33,220 nucleotides of DNA from Serratia sp. H1w (GTDB taxonomy: Bacteria; Pseudomonadota; Gammaproteobacteria; Enterobacterales; Enterobacteriaceae), in the NCBI RefSeq assembly GCF_000633355.1, contig NZ_AYMQ01000135.1:1-33220 (forward strand), read 5' to 3'. A program made the position numbers and the translations under genes. Under the pieces are notes generated by a model that ran no database searches, was not told where the DNA came from, and saw only the letters and a list, made by a program, of their open reading frames with translations. Of the stretch, positions 1 through 7,205 are shown piece by piece (the first letter of the stretch is position 1; each line of letters begins with the position of its first letter).

Positions 1-31
1 TACACATTGAATACATGACCAGGAAGAGGAT

Positions 32-541
32 GTGTGCGGCGTGGTTCTTATCGCAACGCCCGGGAGGCCGATGGGCGAGGTGTTGAGGGGGCAACTTAAC
101 GCTAATCCAGAAAACGAAATGCTATTAAAGCAGGCACTGCCGATAATTGATGCTCTGGAGCATCGGCGGCGAGTCGATATTACGAATATGCACCCAGCAC
201 TGCAAAGTCTCTTTAATCCTGCGGTTCAGGGGTTTTTGATCAATGCGTTTTCATATAATCCGGGTCATCTCATTTCGAGTATTTCCAAACCCGTGTTAGT
301 GCTACAAGGGCAACGCGATCTCCAGGTGGAAGAAACGGATGCAAGACTGCTTAAGGCCGCGAATTCTCAAGCGTCCCTGGTTATGCTGCCCAATATGAAC
401 CATGTTATGAAAGAGGTGGCTTCGGACGATCGCAAGGCGAATATCGCGTCATACGCTGAACCCGCACTCCCCTTAGCTCCCGGTTTAATCGACTCGATCG
501 AGCATTTCCTGATTCACAACTCACCTTTTCCCGAAAAGTAA
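32..541 (+). pseudogene. alpha/beta hydrolase, 3' fragment
   Basis: The 169 codons read as the C-terminal half of an alpha/beta-hydrolase. The motif GQRDLQV carries the usual acidic residue of the triad after strand 6, and NMNHVMKEV carries the catalytic histidine. The N-terminal half with the oxyanion region and the GxSxG nucleophile elbow is absent. A TGA lies in frame at 8-10, so the reading frame does not simply continue off the window. The first usable codon is GTG at 32 after a purine-rich stretch. I infer a 5'-truncated or frameshifted gene. It faces the relaxase, with 123 bases between the two 3' ends. It could be flanking chromosome cut by the element or decayed cargo; the window cannot decide. 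Confidence 0.6.
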
Positions 542-664
542 CAGTTGCTCAGCTCTCGGTGTCCAGCCAAAAAACGATTTACTTTTAAAGAGTTCAGCAT
601 GCTTTAAAGAATTCGTCTGCTCCTCGCTCAAAGCCGACTGTCGGATAAAATTGTACACAGAGCG

Positions 665-2113
665 TTAAGATTTTACCACCATAGACGGATTATCCTCAGG
701 GATGTGATGATCTTCATAAAGCTTCTTGGCGACGATAAGATAGCCTGTCATTTTCTGAAATTTTCCCTCCCTAGCCTTGTCTTGATATACATGACAGGTA
801 TACATCACACCTTTATCCTGTCGATGTCTGCCTAATCGTTCAAACGCACTTTGTAATTTGGTTTTATCTGCGGAAGATTGGTGATTTTCTGCTAAAAACT
901 GATGAAAGATGTTTGGCGCACGGATAAAGACATAACCTGCGATGATATGTATTCGAGAGTTGGCCGTATTGATTGAAAATTTTCCTGAGCAACACCCTTC
1001 TTTGAGCCATTGCCAAAACCCTTCCCCAATTCCATCTGCCTCTGGAGAGGGAATATTCTCTGATTCCTTTATTGCCAACGTTTCTGTTGACTGGACCGAC
1101 TGAGCTGATACCGTCCCCTCGTCCAGTACCAAATCAGTCGGCTCAGAAAGCCCCATGACGGCCAATAAATTTCCAGTCACGTCCTCATCCAGCAAAGCAG
1201 GAGCTATACCCTTTTCAACAGTTGCGGCACTATCCAGGGTGAAAACGGGTGATTCGGGCAGAGCCTCCTCAACGAATTGGGAGGCAAATTGCAGTGACTG
1301 GGAAGATACAGAATCGAGTGAAACAGGTGGTACTGGGGTCAAAGCGATATTGGCAATGTCAGATACCGGTTTTCCTATTGATTTACTGATAGCTTCCGAG
1401 ACGATGGCATTGACTATTCCTGACTCATTGCGAAATCCCGTCAAATATAACGATAGCGTGTTGAGCACCTCCGGCCAGGCACCCAACCAGAGCAATACCT
1501 CATCAGGAATGACTTTCCAGGCCAGCATCGCACTCAAACTCTGTACCAGCATCGCATCAGCAACGGGTTTGAAACGAAAACGGTAGGGTTCACCTGGCAT
1601 CGCATTAAGCGGCATCCAGCGCTGGCCACTCTCCAGCTCAACCTCAATCTGGCATAACCTGTCGAGCGATTGCAGCATGGCGGCATAAACAATCACCGCA
1701 TTCCAGGCGGTACTCTGTGAGGCCTGTTCTTCCGGTGGGGCCCCGACCGGTAGCAAATAATTTTTGGATAGCCGAGCGGCATAAGCCACTGTTTCAAGCA
1801 GGTGATCCACCATGCCTCCCAGATAGGCATGGTGATCGTTCTCCGTTGCTGGGAACTGCTGCATTAAAACAACGCAATGCTCCAACGGCTGCAGGTAATA
1901 CTGCTGGTATAGGTTTTTTGGCAGCGATGAATAATCCCACAACATCTGTAGCCACTGCCCTCGCCTGAGTGGTGCCAACAACTCACAGGCCGACACAGGA
2001 GCATGATAACCGTCTGGCACATGAAGTGATAATGACTGCGTCGTGGCAGCTTTTTCGTCGTTAACTGTCTTGACTGACGGAACGGGCAGATACTTCATGA
2101 GAGACTTCAACAT
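665..2113 (-). CDS. traI: MobH-type relaxase (TraI_2 / TraI_2_C family)
   Basis: This is the conjugative relaxase, which nicks the transfer origin and pilots the strand into the recipient. The N-terminal TraI_2 domain (about residues 40-240) has the family's HD-like signature HH-x3-GG-x3-H (His94, His95, Gly99-Gly100, His104). The C-terminal DUF1528/TraI_2_C domain (about 365-475) begins GFWQWLKEG and contains the IHIIAGYVFIRAP strand. A linker rich in Ser, Thr and Glu joins them. At 482 aa it is somewhat short for the family but both domains are present. The start is fixed by GAGG seven bases before ATG 2113, overlapping the stop of the upstream 75-aa gene, so the two are translationally coupled. 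It marks this as an ICE of the SPI-7/PFGI-1/ICEclc kind. Confidence 0.9.
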   Translation of the reverse strand: MLKSLMKYLPVPSVKTVNDEKAATTQSLSLHVPDGYHAPVSACELLAPLRRGQWLQMLWDYSSLPKNLYQQYYLQPLEHCVVLMQQFPATENDHHAYLGGMVDHLLETVAYAARLSKNYLLPVGAPPEEQASQSTAWNAVIVYAAMLQSLDRLCQIEVELESGQRWMPLNAMPGEPYRFRFKPVADAMLVQSLSAMLAWKVIPDEVLLWLGAWPEVLNTLSLYLTGFRNESGIVNAIVSEAISKSIGKPVSDIANIALTPVPPVSLDSVSSQSLQFASQFVEEALPESPVFTLDSAATVEKGIAPALLDEDVTGNLLAVMGLSEPTDLVLDEGTVSAQSVQSTETLAIKESENIPSPEADGIGEGFWQWLKEGCCSGKFSINTANSRIHIIAGYVFIRAPNIFHQFLAENHQSSADKTKLQSAFERLGRHRQDKGVMYTCHVYQDKAREGKFQKMTGYLIVAKKLYEDHHIPEDNPSMVVKS

Positions 2114-2334
2114 AAGTCATCCTCTATGCCCTTTTTCCAAGGTTTTGCTACCCAATATTGATGTATCTCTGCTTCATTTTCCCCCATCATCCAGTACAAA
2201 GCATCGCCCACAATCATCTCCAAAGGTACCTGCAACAAGGCTGCGATCCGCTGCTGCTCTTGCATCTCCAAAATCTCTTGTTCGGCGAGATCAGTCTGAA
2301 AAATCGGCGGGTTGAGTTCGAAAGGAAGTCGCAT
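2107..2334 (-). CDS. small conserved-type protein upstream of relaxase
   Basis: A 75-aa acidic protein with no motif I recognise, containing the segment LEMIVGDALYWMMGENEAE. It has a clean AGGA ribosome site before ATG 2334 and its last codons overlap the relaxase start (ATG 2113), the usual sign of translational coupling. It is the first gene after the promoter at 2372-2400. The position suggests a relaxosome accessory or simply a leader gene for the relaxase; that is inference from context only. Confidence 0.7.
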   Translation of the reverse strand: MRLPFELNPPIFQTDLAEQEILEMQEQQRIAALLQVPLEMIVGDALYWMMGENEAEIHQYWVAKPWKKGIEDDLC

Positions 2335-2371
2335 AACGTGGTCCTGTTTTCATGGAAAATAAGAGTCCCAC

Positions 2372-2400
2372 TCTATAAAGACGGAATGCTACAGCAACAA
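2372..2400 (-). promoter_or_regulatory. sigma70-like promoter for the relaxase operon
   Basis: On the minus strand TTGTTG (2400-2395) is separated by 17 bp from TATAGA (2377-2372). It lies between the terminator of the anti-defence operon and the 75-aa gene starting at 2334, where a promoter is needed. Assigned by eye. Confidence 0.5.
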
Positions 2401-2437
2401 ACTATTCTAATATGAAGATTTAAAATTAAACCCCATG

Positions 2438-2464
2438 AAAAACGCCCCGATGCTGCTGGGGCGC
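2438..2464 (-). terminator. intrinsic terminator of the anti-defence operon
   Basis: Read on the minus strand, CGCCCC (2464-2459) and GGGGCG (2449-2444) form a GC-rich stem that is followed at once by a T run (2443-2439). It lies 8 bp after the stop of the methylase-like gene and separates the 6.9-2.4 kb operon from the relaxase unit. Confidence 0.85.
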
Positions 2465-2471
2465 GACAGTG

Positions 2472-3164
2472 TTATACCACCGACTTTTCGTGAGTTTCCA
2501 AACGTACAGACCAACCATGAAGGTAGTAAGCTGGTGTTCGAATAATGCGACTGTATTGCACCGTTAGTGAGTTGCCAGTGATGACCTCTGCCGGAATGTG
2601 TAATAAAGACAACTGCAGATAGCACATCGCCGCTGCAAGCGGATCAATATCGATACAGCTTGCAAACACCCATCGGTGTGGCGGGTAGCCCGCCAGGCTA
2701 AATTGCTCAGCCACCGCGATAACCATGCCACCGGCACCGCAAGCAGGTTCCCCCACGGTCAGGAACGACGCTTGTTTCAGTTTGCTCTCCAAGTCATGAA
2801 CTGTCAGCGTTGCCATCATCCGGGAAACATCAAACGGCGTGAAAAACTGCCCACGTCGTGCATCACCCAGTTCGAGATTCATGAATATTCTACCAAGCAT
2901 ATCATCGTAAATCGGCTGCTGCTGACCAAGGCCGTTGCAGAGAATGCCCAACAGTTTCCCCATACGATTGACGTCATCACGCTCATACCGTTTCACCAAG
3001 GTAAGGTACTCATCCTCAAGCAACTGCGAAAAAGCCACCTGATTATGGACTGCACACGCGGCCATCTGTACGAAATCCCGAAAGACCTCGTAACGATGAT
3101 GATAGCGAGCAGTTTGGTTAAATAATGCAATAAACTCCGCAACATGCGGATTGTGGTTTGTCAT
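2472..3164 (-). CDS. N6-adenine methylase-like protein, probably catalytically dead
   Basis: The 230-aa protein has the front half of a class I N6-adenine DNA methyltransferase. RGQFFTP (residues 104-110) matches the type I HsdM-like motif X, EPACGAGG (139-146) is the SAM-binding motif I, and DIDPLA (172-177) is motif II. After GNSL (197-200), where HsdM proteins continue to the catalytic NPPF/NPPY, the sequence runs to its end without any such tetrapeptide. No specificity or endonuclease subunit is nearby. Proteins like this are common on ICEs and plasmids. I infer a SAM-binding decoy or anti-restriction role rather than an active methylase. Last gene of the operon, with a pseudoknot-like leader at 3185-3220. 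Confidence 0.8.
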   Translation of the reverse strand: MTNHNPHVAEFIALFNQTARYHHRYEVFRDFVQMAACAVHNQVAFSQLLEDEYLTLVKRYERDDVNRMGKLLGILCNGLGQQQPIYDDMLGRIFMNLELGDARRGQFFTPFDVSRMMATLTVHDLESKLKQASFLTVGEPACGAGGMVIAVAEQFSLAGYPPHRWVFASCIDIDPLAAAMCYLQLSLLHIPAEVITGNSLTVQYSRIIRTPAYYLHGWSVRLETHEKSVV

Positions 3165-3184
3165 AAGGATGTTTCCTGAAGAGA

Positions 3185-3220
3185 GGGAAACATCCCCCCA
3201 GGGAGATGTTTCCCCTGGGG
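3185..3220 (-). promoter_or_regulatory. pseudoknot-like leader A, upstream of the methylase-like gene
   Basis: Two interleaved perfect inverted repeats are visible: GGGAAACATC (3185-3194) with GATGTTTCCC (3205-3214), and CCCCAG (3196-3201) with CTGGGG (3215-3220). The order b-a-b'-a' cannot fold as a nested hairpin but is the pattern of an H-type pseudoknot. It lies 20 nt before ATG 3164. Confidence 0.65.
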
Positions 3221-3253
3221 AGTGGCAGGTTAACTTAGTAACCCTGTGTAAAA

Positions 3254-3571
3254 TCAGTCCCGCGTAAGTTTGTCGTCTCTCTCATCGATACAGACGAGTT
3301 GGACTTTTTCTGGCACAATTTCCAATACGGCAACCAAGAAGTTGCTCGGGGTCAACAAGGGACTCCGGGGAGACCAGGTATTCAGGTCTATCCGATCCAG
3401 GTGATATTTATCCACCAGTTGGTTAATCGCTTCAAACACCGGCACGTTAAGCTCAACCAGTTCCTGCACAACGGCATCGTCATGCAGGTTGGTATCGTTC
3501 AGCGTCAGCCCGAAGTGTTTTTCCAGCAAATAGGCCGCTATCGCCTGGTATTCACGAATTACAGTGTCCAT
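3254..3571 (-). CDS. CbtA/YeeV-family toxin-like protein
   Basis: The segment LLEKHFGLTLNDTNLHDD closely resembles the signature region of the CbtA (YeeV) toxin family, and AINQLVDKYHLDRID matches the following helix. CbtA binds the cytoskeletal proteins FtsZ and MreB and blocks division. The start is ATG 3571, chosen because GGAGGAC sits just before it; the open frame extends 27 codons further with no site. Length is about 105 aa against about 124 for E. coli CbtA. It follows ardC by 22 bp in the same operon. No CbeA/YeeU-like antitoxin gene is seen beside it, so it may be an orphan, a divergent form with another job, or be neutralised in another way. Confidence 0.7.
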   Translation of the reverse strand: MDTVIREYQAIAAYLLEKHFGLTLNDTNLHDDAVVQELVELNVPVFEAINQLVDKYHLDRIDLNTWSPRSPLLTPSNFLVAVLEIVPEKVQLVCIDERDDKLTRD

Positions 3572-3593
3572 CAAGTCCTCCTCCAATAGCAGC

Positions 3594-4598
3594 TCAGGCG
3601 GCAGCCAGGGCCTGTTCACGTAAAATAAGGTATTCAAAGGCTTCTCGAGCAAAGCGACTTGCCTGGAAGATAACCTTCTTGTCTTCCTTCAGTGCCTTCA
3701 ACCAGGAAGCTATGTAGCTTTCATGCTGAATATCACCTTGAACACCCAGTTCGGCGCACAAAAATGCCGAACCGATTTCCGCCACAAGCTCTTCGAACGC
3801 ATAAACCGGGTCCCCGAACCGGCGTGAAGAAGACGTGATACCTTCTCGCGCCAGTCGGGAAATATGTCCGGTGGAATGCACCAATTCGTGCAGCAGCGTA
3901 CTGTAGTAATCAGCAGGGGAGTTGAACTGCACCGCTTCTGGCATCGTGATACGGTCGGATCTAGAGCTGTAGAACGCCTGATCCTGATGCCGGTGTACCA
4001 CCGGTACGCCACTGCAGGCAACCACCTGCTCTGTCCGCTGGATACGTTCAATATCGTGTTGTTCGGGTGTTTCCTCAGTATCACCGTCCACACTCACTGG
4101 CGTCAGCAATTTCTCGGGTAAATTCTCACACTGCTCAACGTTGAACAGGTGAAAACTGGTCATGAAATTCCGCTGGGAAACAACAGCGTTCCCCTGTTCA
4201 TCAAACATCGGCCTGCCCTGCTCATCCGTCTCTTTCTTCTCAAACGGCTTGAACAAGGTTACCAGCGTCGATATCTCGCCCTTGCGAACGTTACCACCAG
4301 CGTCCTGTGCCTGTTTGAACGTCAACCAACGGTGAGAGGTAAACCCCTTGTCAGCCGCATCGATCCACAGTAACAACACATTGATACCGCTGTAAGCCCG
4401 TCCTGTAATGGCGTTGGCCGGTAATCCGCTCATACTGACAGAGCGACCACCGGCAACAGTTCTCCACGGTTTGCGCCAGGGAGATGTCCCCTTTTCCAGC
4501 GCCGCGATGATTTTATCCGTCACCACCTGGAACAGATCCACCTTATCCTGGTGACGTGAACGTAAAGTTGCCTTTTTCCTGGTTTGTTTCGTTGTCAT
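3594..4598 (-). CDS. ardC: ArdC-like antirestriction protein (ssDNA-binding domain plus zincin metallopeptidase)
   Basis: This 334-aa protein has the ArdC layout. The N-terminal DUF1738 ssDNA-binding domain includes DLFQVVTDKIIAALEKGTSPWRKPW (residues 21-45 region) and the ITGRAYSGINVLLLW motif. The C-terminal zincin-like peptidase has the zinc site HELVHSTGH (237-245) with the downstream acidic EELVAEIGSAFL helix. ArdC is known to protect incoming single-stranded DNA from restriction. ATG 4598 follows GAGGACTGACC. A pseudoknot-like leader lies at 4622-4660. Downstream cbtA-like gene is 22 bp away and lacks its own leader, so the two form one translation unit. Confidence 0.9.
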   Translation of the reverse strand: MTTKQTRKKATLRSRHQDKVDLFQVVTDKIIAALEKGTSPWRKPWRTVAGGRSVSMSGLPANAITGRAYSGINVLLLWIDAADKGFTSHRWLTFKQAQDAGGNVRKGEISTLVTLFKPFEKKETDEQGRPMFDEQGNAVVSQRNFMTSFHLFNVEQCENLPEKLLTPVSVDGDTEETPEQHDIERIQRTEQVVACSGVPVVHRHQDQAFYSSRSDRITMPEAVQFNSPADYYSTLLHELVHSTGHISRLAREGITSSSRRFGDPVYAFEELVAEIGSAFLCAELGVQGDIQHESYIASWLKALKEDKKVIFQASRFAREAFEYLILREQALAAA

Positions 4599-4621
4599 GG
4601 TCAGTCCTCGCCATAAAAAAC

Positions 4622-4660
4622 GGGAACTTACCCCTTTACGGGAGTAAATCCCCGTAAGGG
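4622..4660 (-). promoter_or_regulatory. pseudoknot-like leader B, upstream of ardC
   Basis: Interleaved repeats: GGGAACTTAC (4622-4631) with GTAAATCCC (4644-4652, small internal mismatch), and CCCTTTACGG (4632-4641) with CGTAAGGG (4653-4660, one bulge). Same b-a-b'-a' order as leader A, 23 nt before ATG 4598. Confidence 0.6.
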
Positions 4661-4704
4661 TTGTTAGTGCTAAAGTCGTGTTAATCGATAACAGCGTCAG
4701 TGTG

Positions 4705-5175
4705 TTAAAGTCCTGGTGGTAACGTCACCGCCAAGTGAAGGTGGGTATTTAACCAATCAGCAACCTGTTGCCACTCGGCACGTCCGACCGTCGAATGAAT
4801 GACGTAACATGTCGGGCAATAGTGATTAACCAACAGCAACACCGCTATCACCAAAAAATCGTAAGGGTGATGACCGGTATCACACTGACTTTGCCGTCGT
4901 GCGGAGGATAACGACCGAAGCAGGCAAAAGGGGTCGCCCGACAGGCCTGCGGTATCATCACCATTAAAGGAGATAATGCCGACACCAATCAAACTGTCGT
5001 CATACCTCAGCGGTTTTGTGCCACTAAGGTCAAAGACAGTCAAAGGTTTACCCAGCCAGCGAAAACCCGCCTCGTTGCGTACCCCATCATGCACTCGAGT
5101 TACGGCACGGCACAGCTCGCGCCAAGCCTCATGGGGGATCGTTTTGATATGGGTGAAAAAGTAACACCGGCGCAT
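4705..5175 (-). CDS. unknown ICE leading-region protein, 156 aa
   Basis: I do not recognise this protein. It has scattered cysteines and a HYCPTCYVIHS stretch near residue 115-125 preceded by a hydrophobic run (FLVIAVLLLVNH). The start is taken as the second ATG of the frame (5175): GGAGGG is six bases before it but abuts the first ATG (5181). The TAA of the upstream gene overlaps it as TAATG, so the two are translationally coupled. Unlike its neighbours it has no pseudoknot-like leader, which fits the coupling. Placement among ardB and ardC hints at an anti-defence role (inference). Confidence 0.7.
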   Translation of the reverse strand: MRRCYFFTHIKTIPHEAWRELCRAVTRVHDGVRNEAGFRWLGKPLTVFDLSGTKPLRYDDSLIGVGIISFNGDDTAGLSGDPFCLLRSLSSARRQSQCDTGHHPYDFLVIAVLLLVNHYCPTCYVIHSTVGRAEWQQVADWLNTHLHLAVTLPPGL

Positions 5176-5516
5176 TACCATCCCTCCAAAATCGCCATTG
5201 CTTCCTCCTGACCCACATTAAAGAAGTGGTCCCAGGCTCCAGGGCAAACCGTTCTGCCTAAGGCGACAACGTCGTCGAACAAAACCTTGCATGAATTATG
5301 GGTATAGCGGTATGGCTCCAACCCACATTTTTTAGCAAGTTCTTGTGCTAGCCAGGCGACCGTCCAGATATTATCGGTAAAACCGTCTTCATCCGGCTGT
5401 TTGCCAATGCCTAATTTCTCGTATGCGGCAATCGCCCGTAATTCACCTTCAAGGTTTGCCAGTTCACATAGATCATCGAGAGAAAAAGCGCTATTGGTCT
5501 GGTTTATCGTCATCAT
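5175..5516 (-). CDS. unknown ICE leading-region protein, 113 aa
   Basis: Acidic 113-aa protein, no motif I recognise; the middle reads NIWTVAWLAQELAKKCGLEPYRY. The start is ATG ATG at 5516/5513 after AGGACTTACC. It carries pseudoknot-like leader C at 5541-5578 and couples to the next gene through a TAATG overlap at 5175. It belongs to the operon of small anti-defence genes. Confidence 0.7.
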   Translation of the reverse strand: MMTINQTNSAFSLDDLCELANLEGELRAIAAYEKLGIGKQPDEDGFTDNIWTVAWLAQELAKKCGLEPYRYTHNSCKVLFDDVVALGRTVCPGAWDHFFNVGQEEAMAILEGW

Positions 5517-5540
5517 GGTAAGTCCTCTAGAATTAAAAAA

Positions 5541-5578
5541 GGGACTTACCCCCGCTAGGGAAGTCAGTCCCTATGGGG
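5541..5578 (-). promoter_or_regulatory. pseudoknot-like leader C
   Basis: Interleaved repeats: GGGACT (5541-5546) with AGTCCC (5566-5571), and CCCC-gc-TAG (5550-5558) with CTA-t-GGGG (5571-5578). Located 24 nt before ATG 5516 and with the same order of arms as the other leaders. Confidence 0.6.
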
Positions 5579-5616
5579 TGAGTAAAATCAAAAAATCGGC
5601 TTAGTAACCGTGGGTA

Positions 5617-6066
5617 TCAGTCAATCGCGCCACCAATAGCGGCCCATTCAGGGTGTCGAACCGCAAAGCCACGCAGTCGATGGTAGTTCTCGATAAAAAA
5701 TTCATGGCCCGATTCTGCCATAATGCACAGTGCATACAGCGATACCGTTATTCCCAGCGCCTGGGTACTCATCTCTCCACGGTAGTAGTTCGAATGAACC
5801 TCAATCCGGTAGATTTTCTCAGTCTGCGGACAGATGAAAAAACCCTCATCAGACTGCGTATACCAGCACCAAAAGTCACCCTGATAATCCTGGCTGAATT
5901 TCCGAGCATAGCCATAGCACAATCGAGTAAACGCGGCTGCTGCAATAAATGATTTATCTGGAGAAAAAACCTGTTGCATCATGAGTGAGACAAACCCGCT
6001 GTAGCCGTTGTCCCAATCAATGTTTTCCACGGTAACGACAGGTGTTGCCGATCTTGTCTGTGTCAT
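5617..6066 (-). CDS. ardB: ArdB/KlcA-family antirestriction protein
   Basis: The 149-aa protein matches the ArdB/KlcA family along its length. Recognisable blocks are FTRLCYGYARKF, GDFWCWYTQSDEGFFICP, the YRIEVHSNYYRGEMS core, the LGITVSLYALCIM helix and the C-terminal ENYHRLRGFAVRHPEWAAI. ArdB proteins inhibit type I restriction without imitating DNA. Length is the family's normal one. ATG 6066 follows AAGGACTTGGA. Leader D precedes it. With ArdC it makes a double anti-restriction set in the region expected to enter a recipient early. Confidence 0.9.
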   Translation of the reverse strand: MTQTRSATPVVTVENIDWDNGYSGFVSLMMQQVFSPDKSFIAAAAFTRLCYGYARKFSQDYQGDFWCWYTQSDEGFFICPQTEKIYRIEVHSNYYRGEMSTQALGITVSLYALCIMAESGHEFFIENYHRLRGFAVRHPEWAAIGGAID

Positions 6067-6086
6067 TCCAAGTCCTTGTTAAAAAC

Positions 6087-6123
6087 GCAGGACCCGCCCT
6101 TTGAGGGGGCACGCCCTGCAAAG
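6087..6123 (-). promoter_or_regulatory. pseudoknot-like leader D, upstream of ardB
   Basis: Interleaved repeats: GCAGG (6087-6091) with CCTGC (6115-6119), and CTTTG (6099-6103) with CAAAG (6119-6123). Arms are shorter than in A and a local GCCC/GGGC hairpin competes, so this copy is the least certain. Located 20 nt before ATG 6066. Confidence 0.5.
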
Positions 6124-6179
6124 ATACAAATACTAGCCACCAGGGCAGTGCTGTCTTGTTATCGCAATGACGGCCACCG

Positions 6180-6464
6180 CTAGGCCTGGCCCACCACATC
6201 TTTCGATGACAATATTTCACCTTGCTCACTGACCATCGCTATACGCTCCCGCAATAAACGGCTGGCATGGCTAAAACAACGCCGATCCCGTTCACTCGCT
6301 CGCTTACAACTTAGGTTTTCCAATTCTGCAAGATGATGTTGCGCACTACCACGCCATGCCCGTCGTTCATCATTCCCGACACATGCGCAAAAGTGAGCAT
6401 TAGCCAAGGTAAACATACGGTCCGTCGCATTCCGGTATTCCGCAACAAGAACAAAGGTTGTCAT
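6180..6464 (-). CDS. small cysteine-containing protein, possible ANR-like regulator
   Basis: A 94-aa protein of helical, Arg/Ala-rich composition. Its pattern (YRNATDRMFTLANAHFCACV, then a WRGSAQHHLAELENL helix, then RDRRCFSHASRLLRERI) recalls the ANR-type small regulators, but the match is loose and made by eye. It has its own leader (E) and a GGAGTGACTT site before ATG 6464. Member of the anti-defence operon. Confidence 0.65.
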   Translation of the reverse strand: MTTFVLVAEYRNATDRMFTLANAHFCACVGNDERRAWRGSAQHHLAELENLSCKRASERDRRCFSHASRLLRERIAMVSEQGEILSSKDVVGQA

Positions 6465-6489
6465 AAGTCACTCCGTATCAAACATGACA

Positions 6490-6528
6490 GGGAGTAATCC
6501 CTTTGTGGGGGAGCTACACCCCAAAAGG
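6490..6528 (-). promoter_or_regulatory. pseudoknot-like leader E
   Basis: Interleaved repeats: GGGAGTA (6490-6496) with TACACCC (6515-6521, one mismatch), and CCTTTG (6500-6505) with CAAAAGG (6522-6528, one bulge). Located 25 nt before ATG 6464. Confidence 0.55.
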
Positions 6529-6578
6529 TTAAAGGATATCTACCAGGGAAAAATTCTCCCCGGCAGATATAAGAGCCA

Positions 6579-6860
6579 TTAGCTCGCTGAAGTAATTATC
6601 AGTTTGTAATCGTCATACTTCACAGTGAAATATTCTGTAAGTTCGGTTGTTTCCTCGCCCAGACGAACAAATAGGGTTAGCGAAAATGTCACGGTTGTAT
6701 CGGAAGAAACCGACCGCTTATTCCAGGCGTCCTGCGCTGCTTTTATCATCGCAAGTTGCCGACGTTCCCACTCAGCAATGCTGAAGCGGTCTACGGCGCG
6801 ATCCCATGCAGATAACGTGATAGATACCGGTAAGAATGCCAGTTCTTTTTGTGAATCCAT
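6579..6860 (-). CDS. unknown small protein, first gene of the anti-defence operon
   Basis: The 93-aa product is not recognised. It reads as an alpha/beta protein with a VTFSLTLFVRLGEE strand and a YFTVKYDDYKLIIT tail. The start is ATG 6860 because AAGGAGACATCT precedes it and leader F ends 25 nt upstream; an open extension to 6893 would run into that leader. It is the first gene downstream of the structured repeat at 6972-7127, the place of psiB/ssb-type genes in plasmid leading regions, though no sequence similarity to those is visible. Confidence 0.65.
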   Translation of the reverse strand: MDSQKELAFLPVSITLSAWDRAVDRFSIAEWERRQLAMIKAAQDAWNKRSVSSDTTVTFSLTLFVRLGEETTELTEYFTVKYDDYKLIITSAS

Positions 6861-6885
6861 AGATGTCTCCTTACGCAAAAAATAA

Positions 6886-6928
6886 GGGAACATCTATCCC
6901 CTGGAGGGAAGCATGTTCCCTTGGGGAT
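6886..6928 (-). promoter_or_regulatory. pseudoknot-like leader F
   Basis: Interleaved perfect repeats: GGGAACAT (6886-6893) with ATGTTCCC (6913-6920), and ATCCCC (6896-6901) with GGGGAT (6923-6928). Same b-a-b'-a' order as A to E, 25 nt before ATG 6860. Confidence 0.65.
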
Positions 6929-6971
6929 GAGTCAATCAGATAGGATGCCAATCAAGGCACGTTGGACAAGT

Positions 6972-7059
6972 CACCTTCATCGCAGCGAAATGCGATCCCC
7001 GCTCTCAAAGGTTCAGGGGGGTTACCGCTCTAAAGCGCGTCCTCTCAGGTTATGGTCGC
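6972..7059. repeat. 88-bp repeat, copy 1
   Basis: Direct repeat of 8897-8984; by eye 83 of 88 positions agree and there are no gaps. Inside, ATCGCA and TGCGAT close a small hairpin near the left end, and CGCT/AGCG forms another near 7026-7037. In the other copy the first stem changes to ATCGCAG/CTGCGAT, so pairing is kept although the bases differ. Confidence 0.9.
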
Positions 7060-7060
7060 T

Positions 7061-7127
7061 TTGGCTTGTGATTGCCCGAAGGCGTCCTTCTCAAATCACC
7101 AGGACATTGGCTGTTGTCAGAGACAAC
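7061..7127. repeat. two TTGGCT hairpin modules (set 1)
   Basis: Module 1: TTGGCT (7061-7066), then GTGATT (7068-7073) pairing with AATCAC (7094-7099), enclosing the tetraloop hairpin GCC-CGAA-GGC (7074-7083). Module 2: TTGGCT (7107-7112), then GTTGTC (7113-7118) pairing with GACAAC (7122-7127). Same kinds of module recur at 8986-9126 with compensatory changes. Confidence 0.8.
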
Positions 7128-7205
7128 GGTTTAACGGTTAAAATCGTACATAAATAAAACATACTCGACAAGCCCCTTTCTGCATGTATTTTGCCGTTCT
7201 CACTA

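Larger units (their letters stand above)
6861..7205 (-). other. non-coding control region of the anti-defence operon
   Basis: No convincing gene. In minus-strand order it holds two TTGGCT hairpin modules (7127-7061), the 88-bp repeat copy 1 (7059-6972), about 44 nt of linker and pseudoknot-like leader F. This is the same order as around 8820-9126. No consensus sigma70 promoter could be fixed by eye. Confidence 0.7.
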
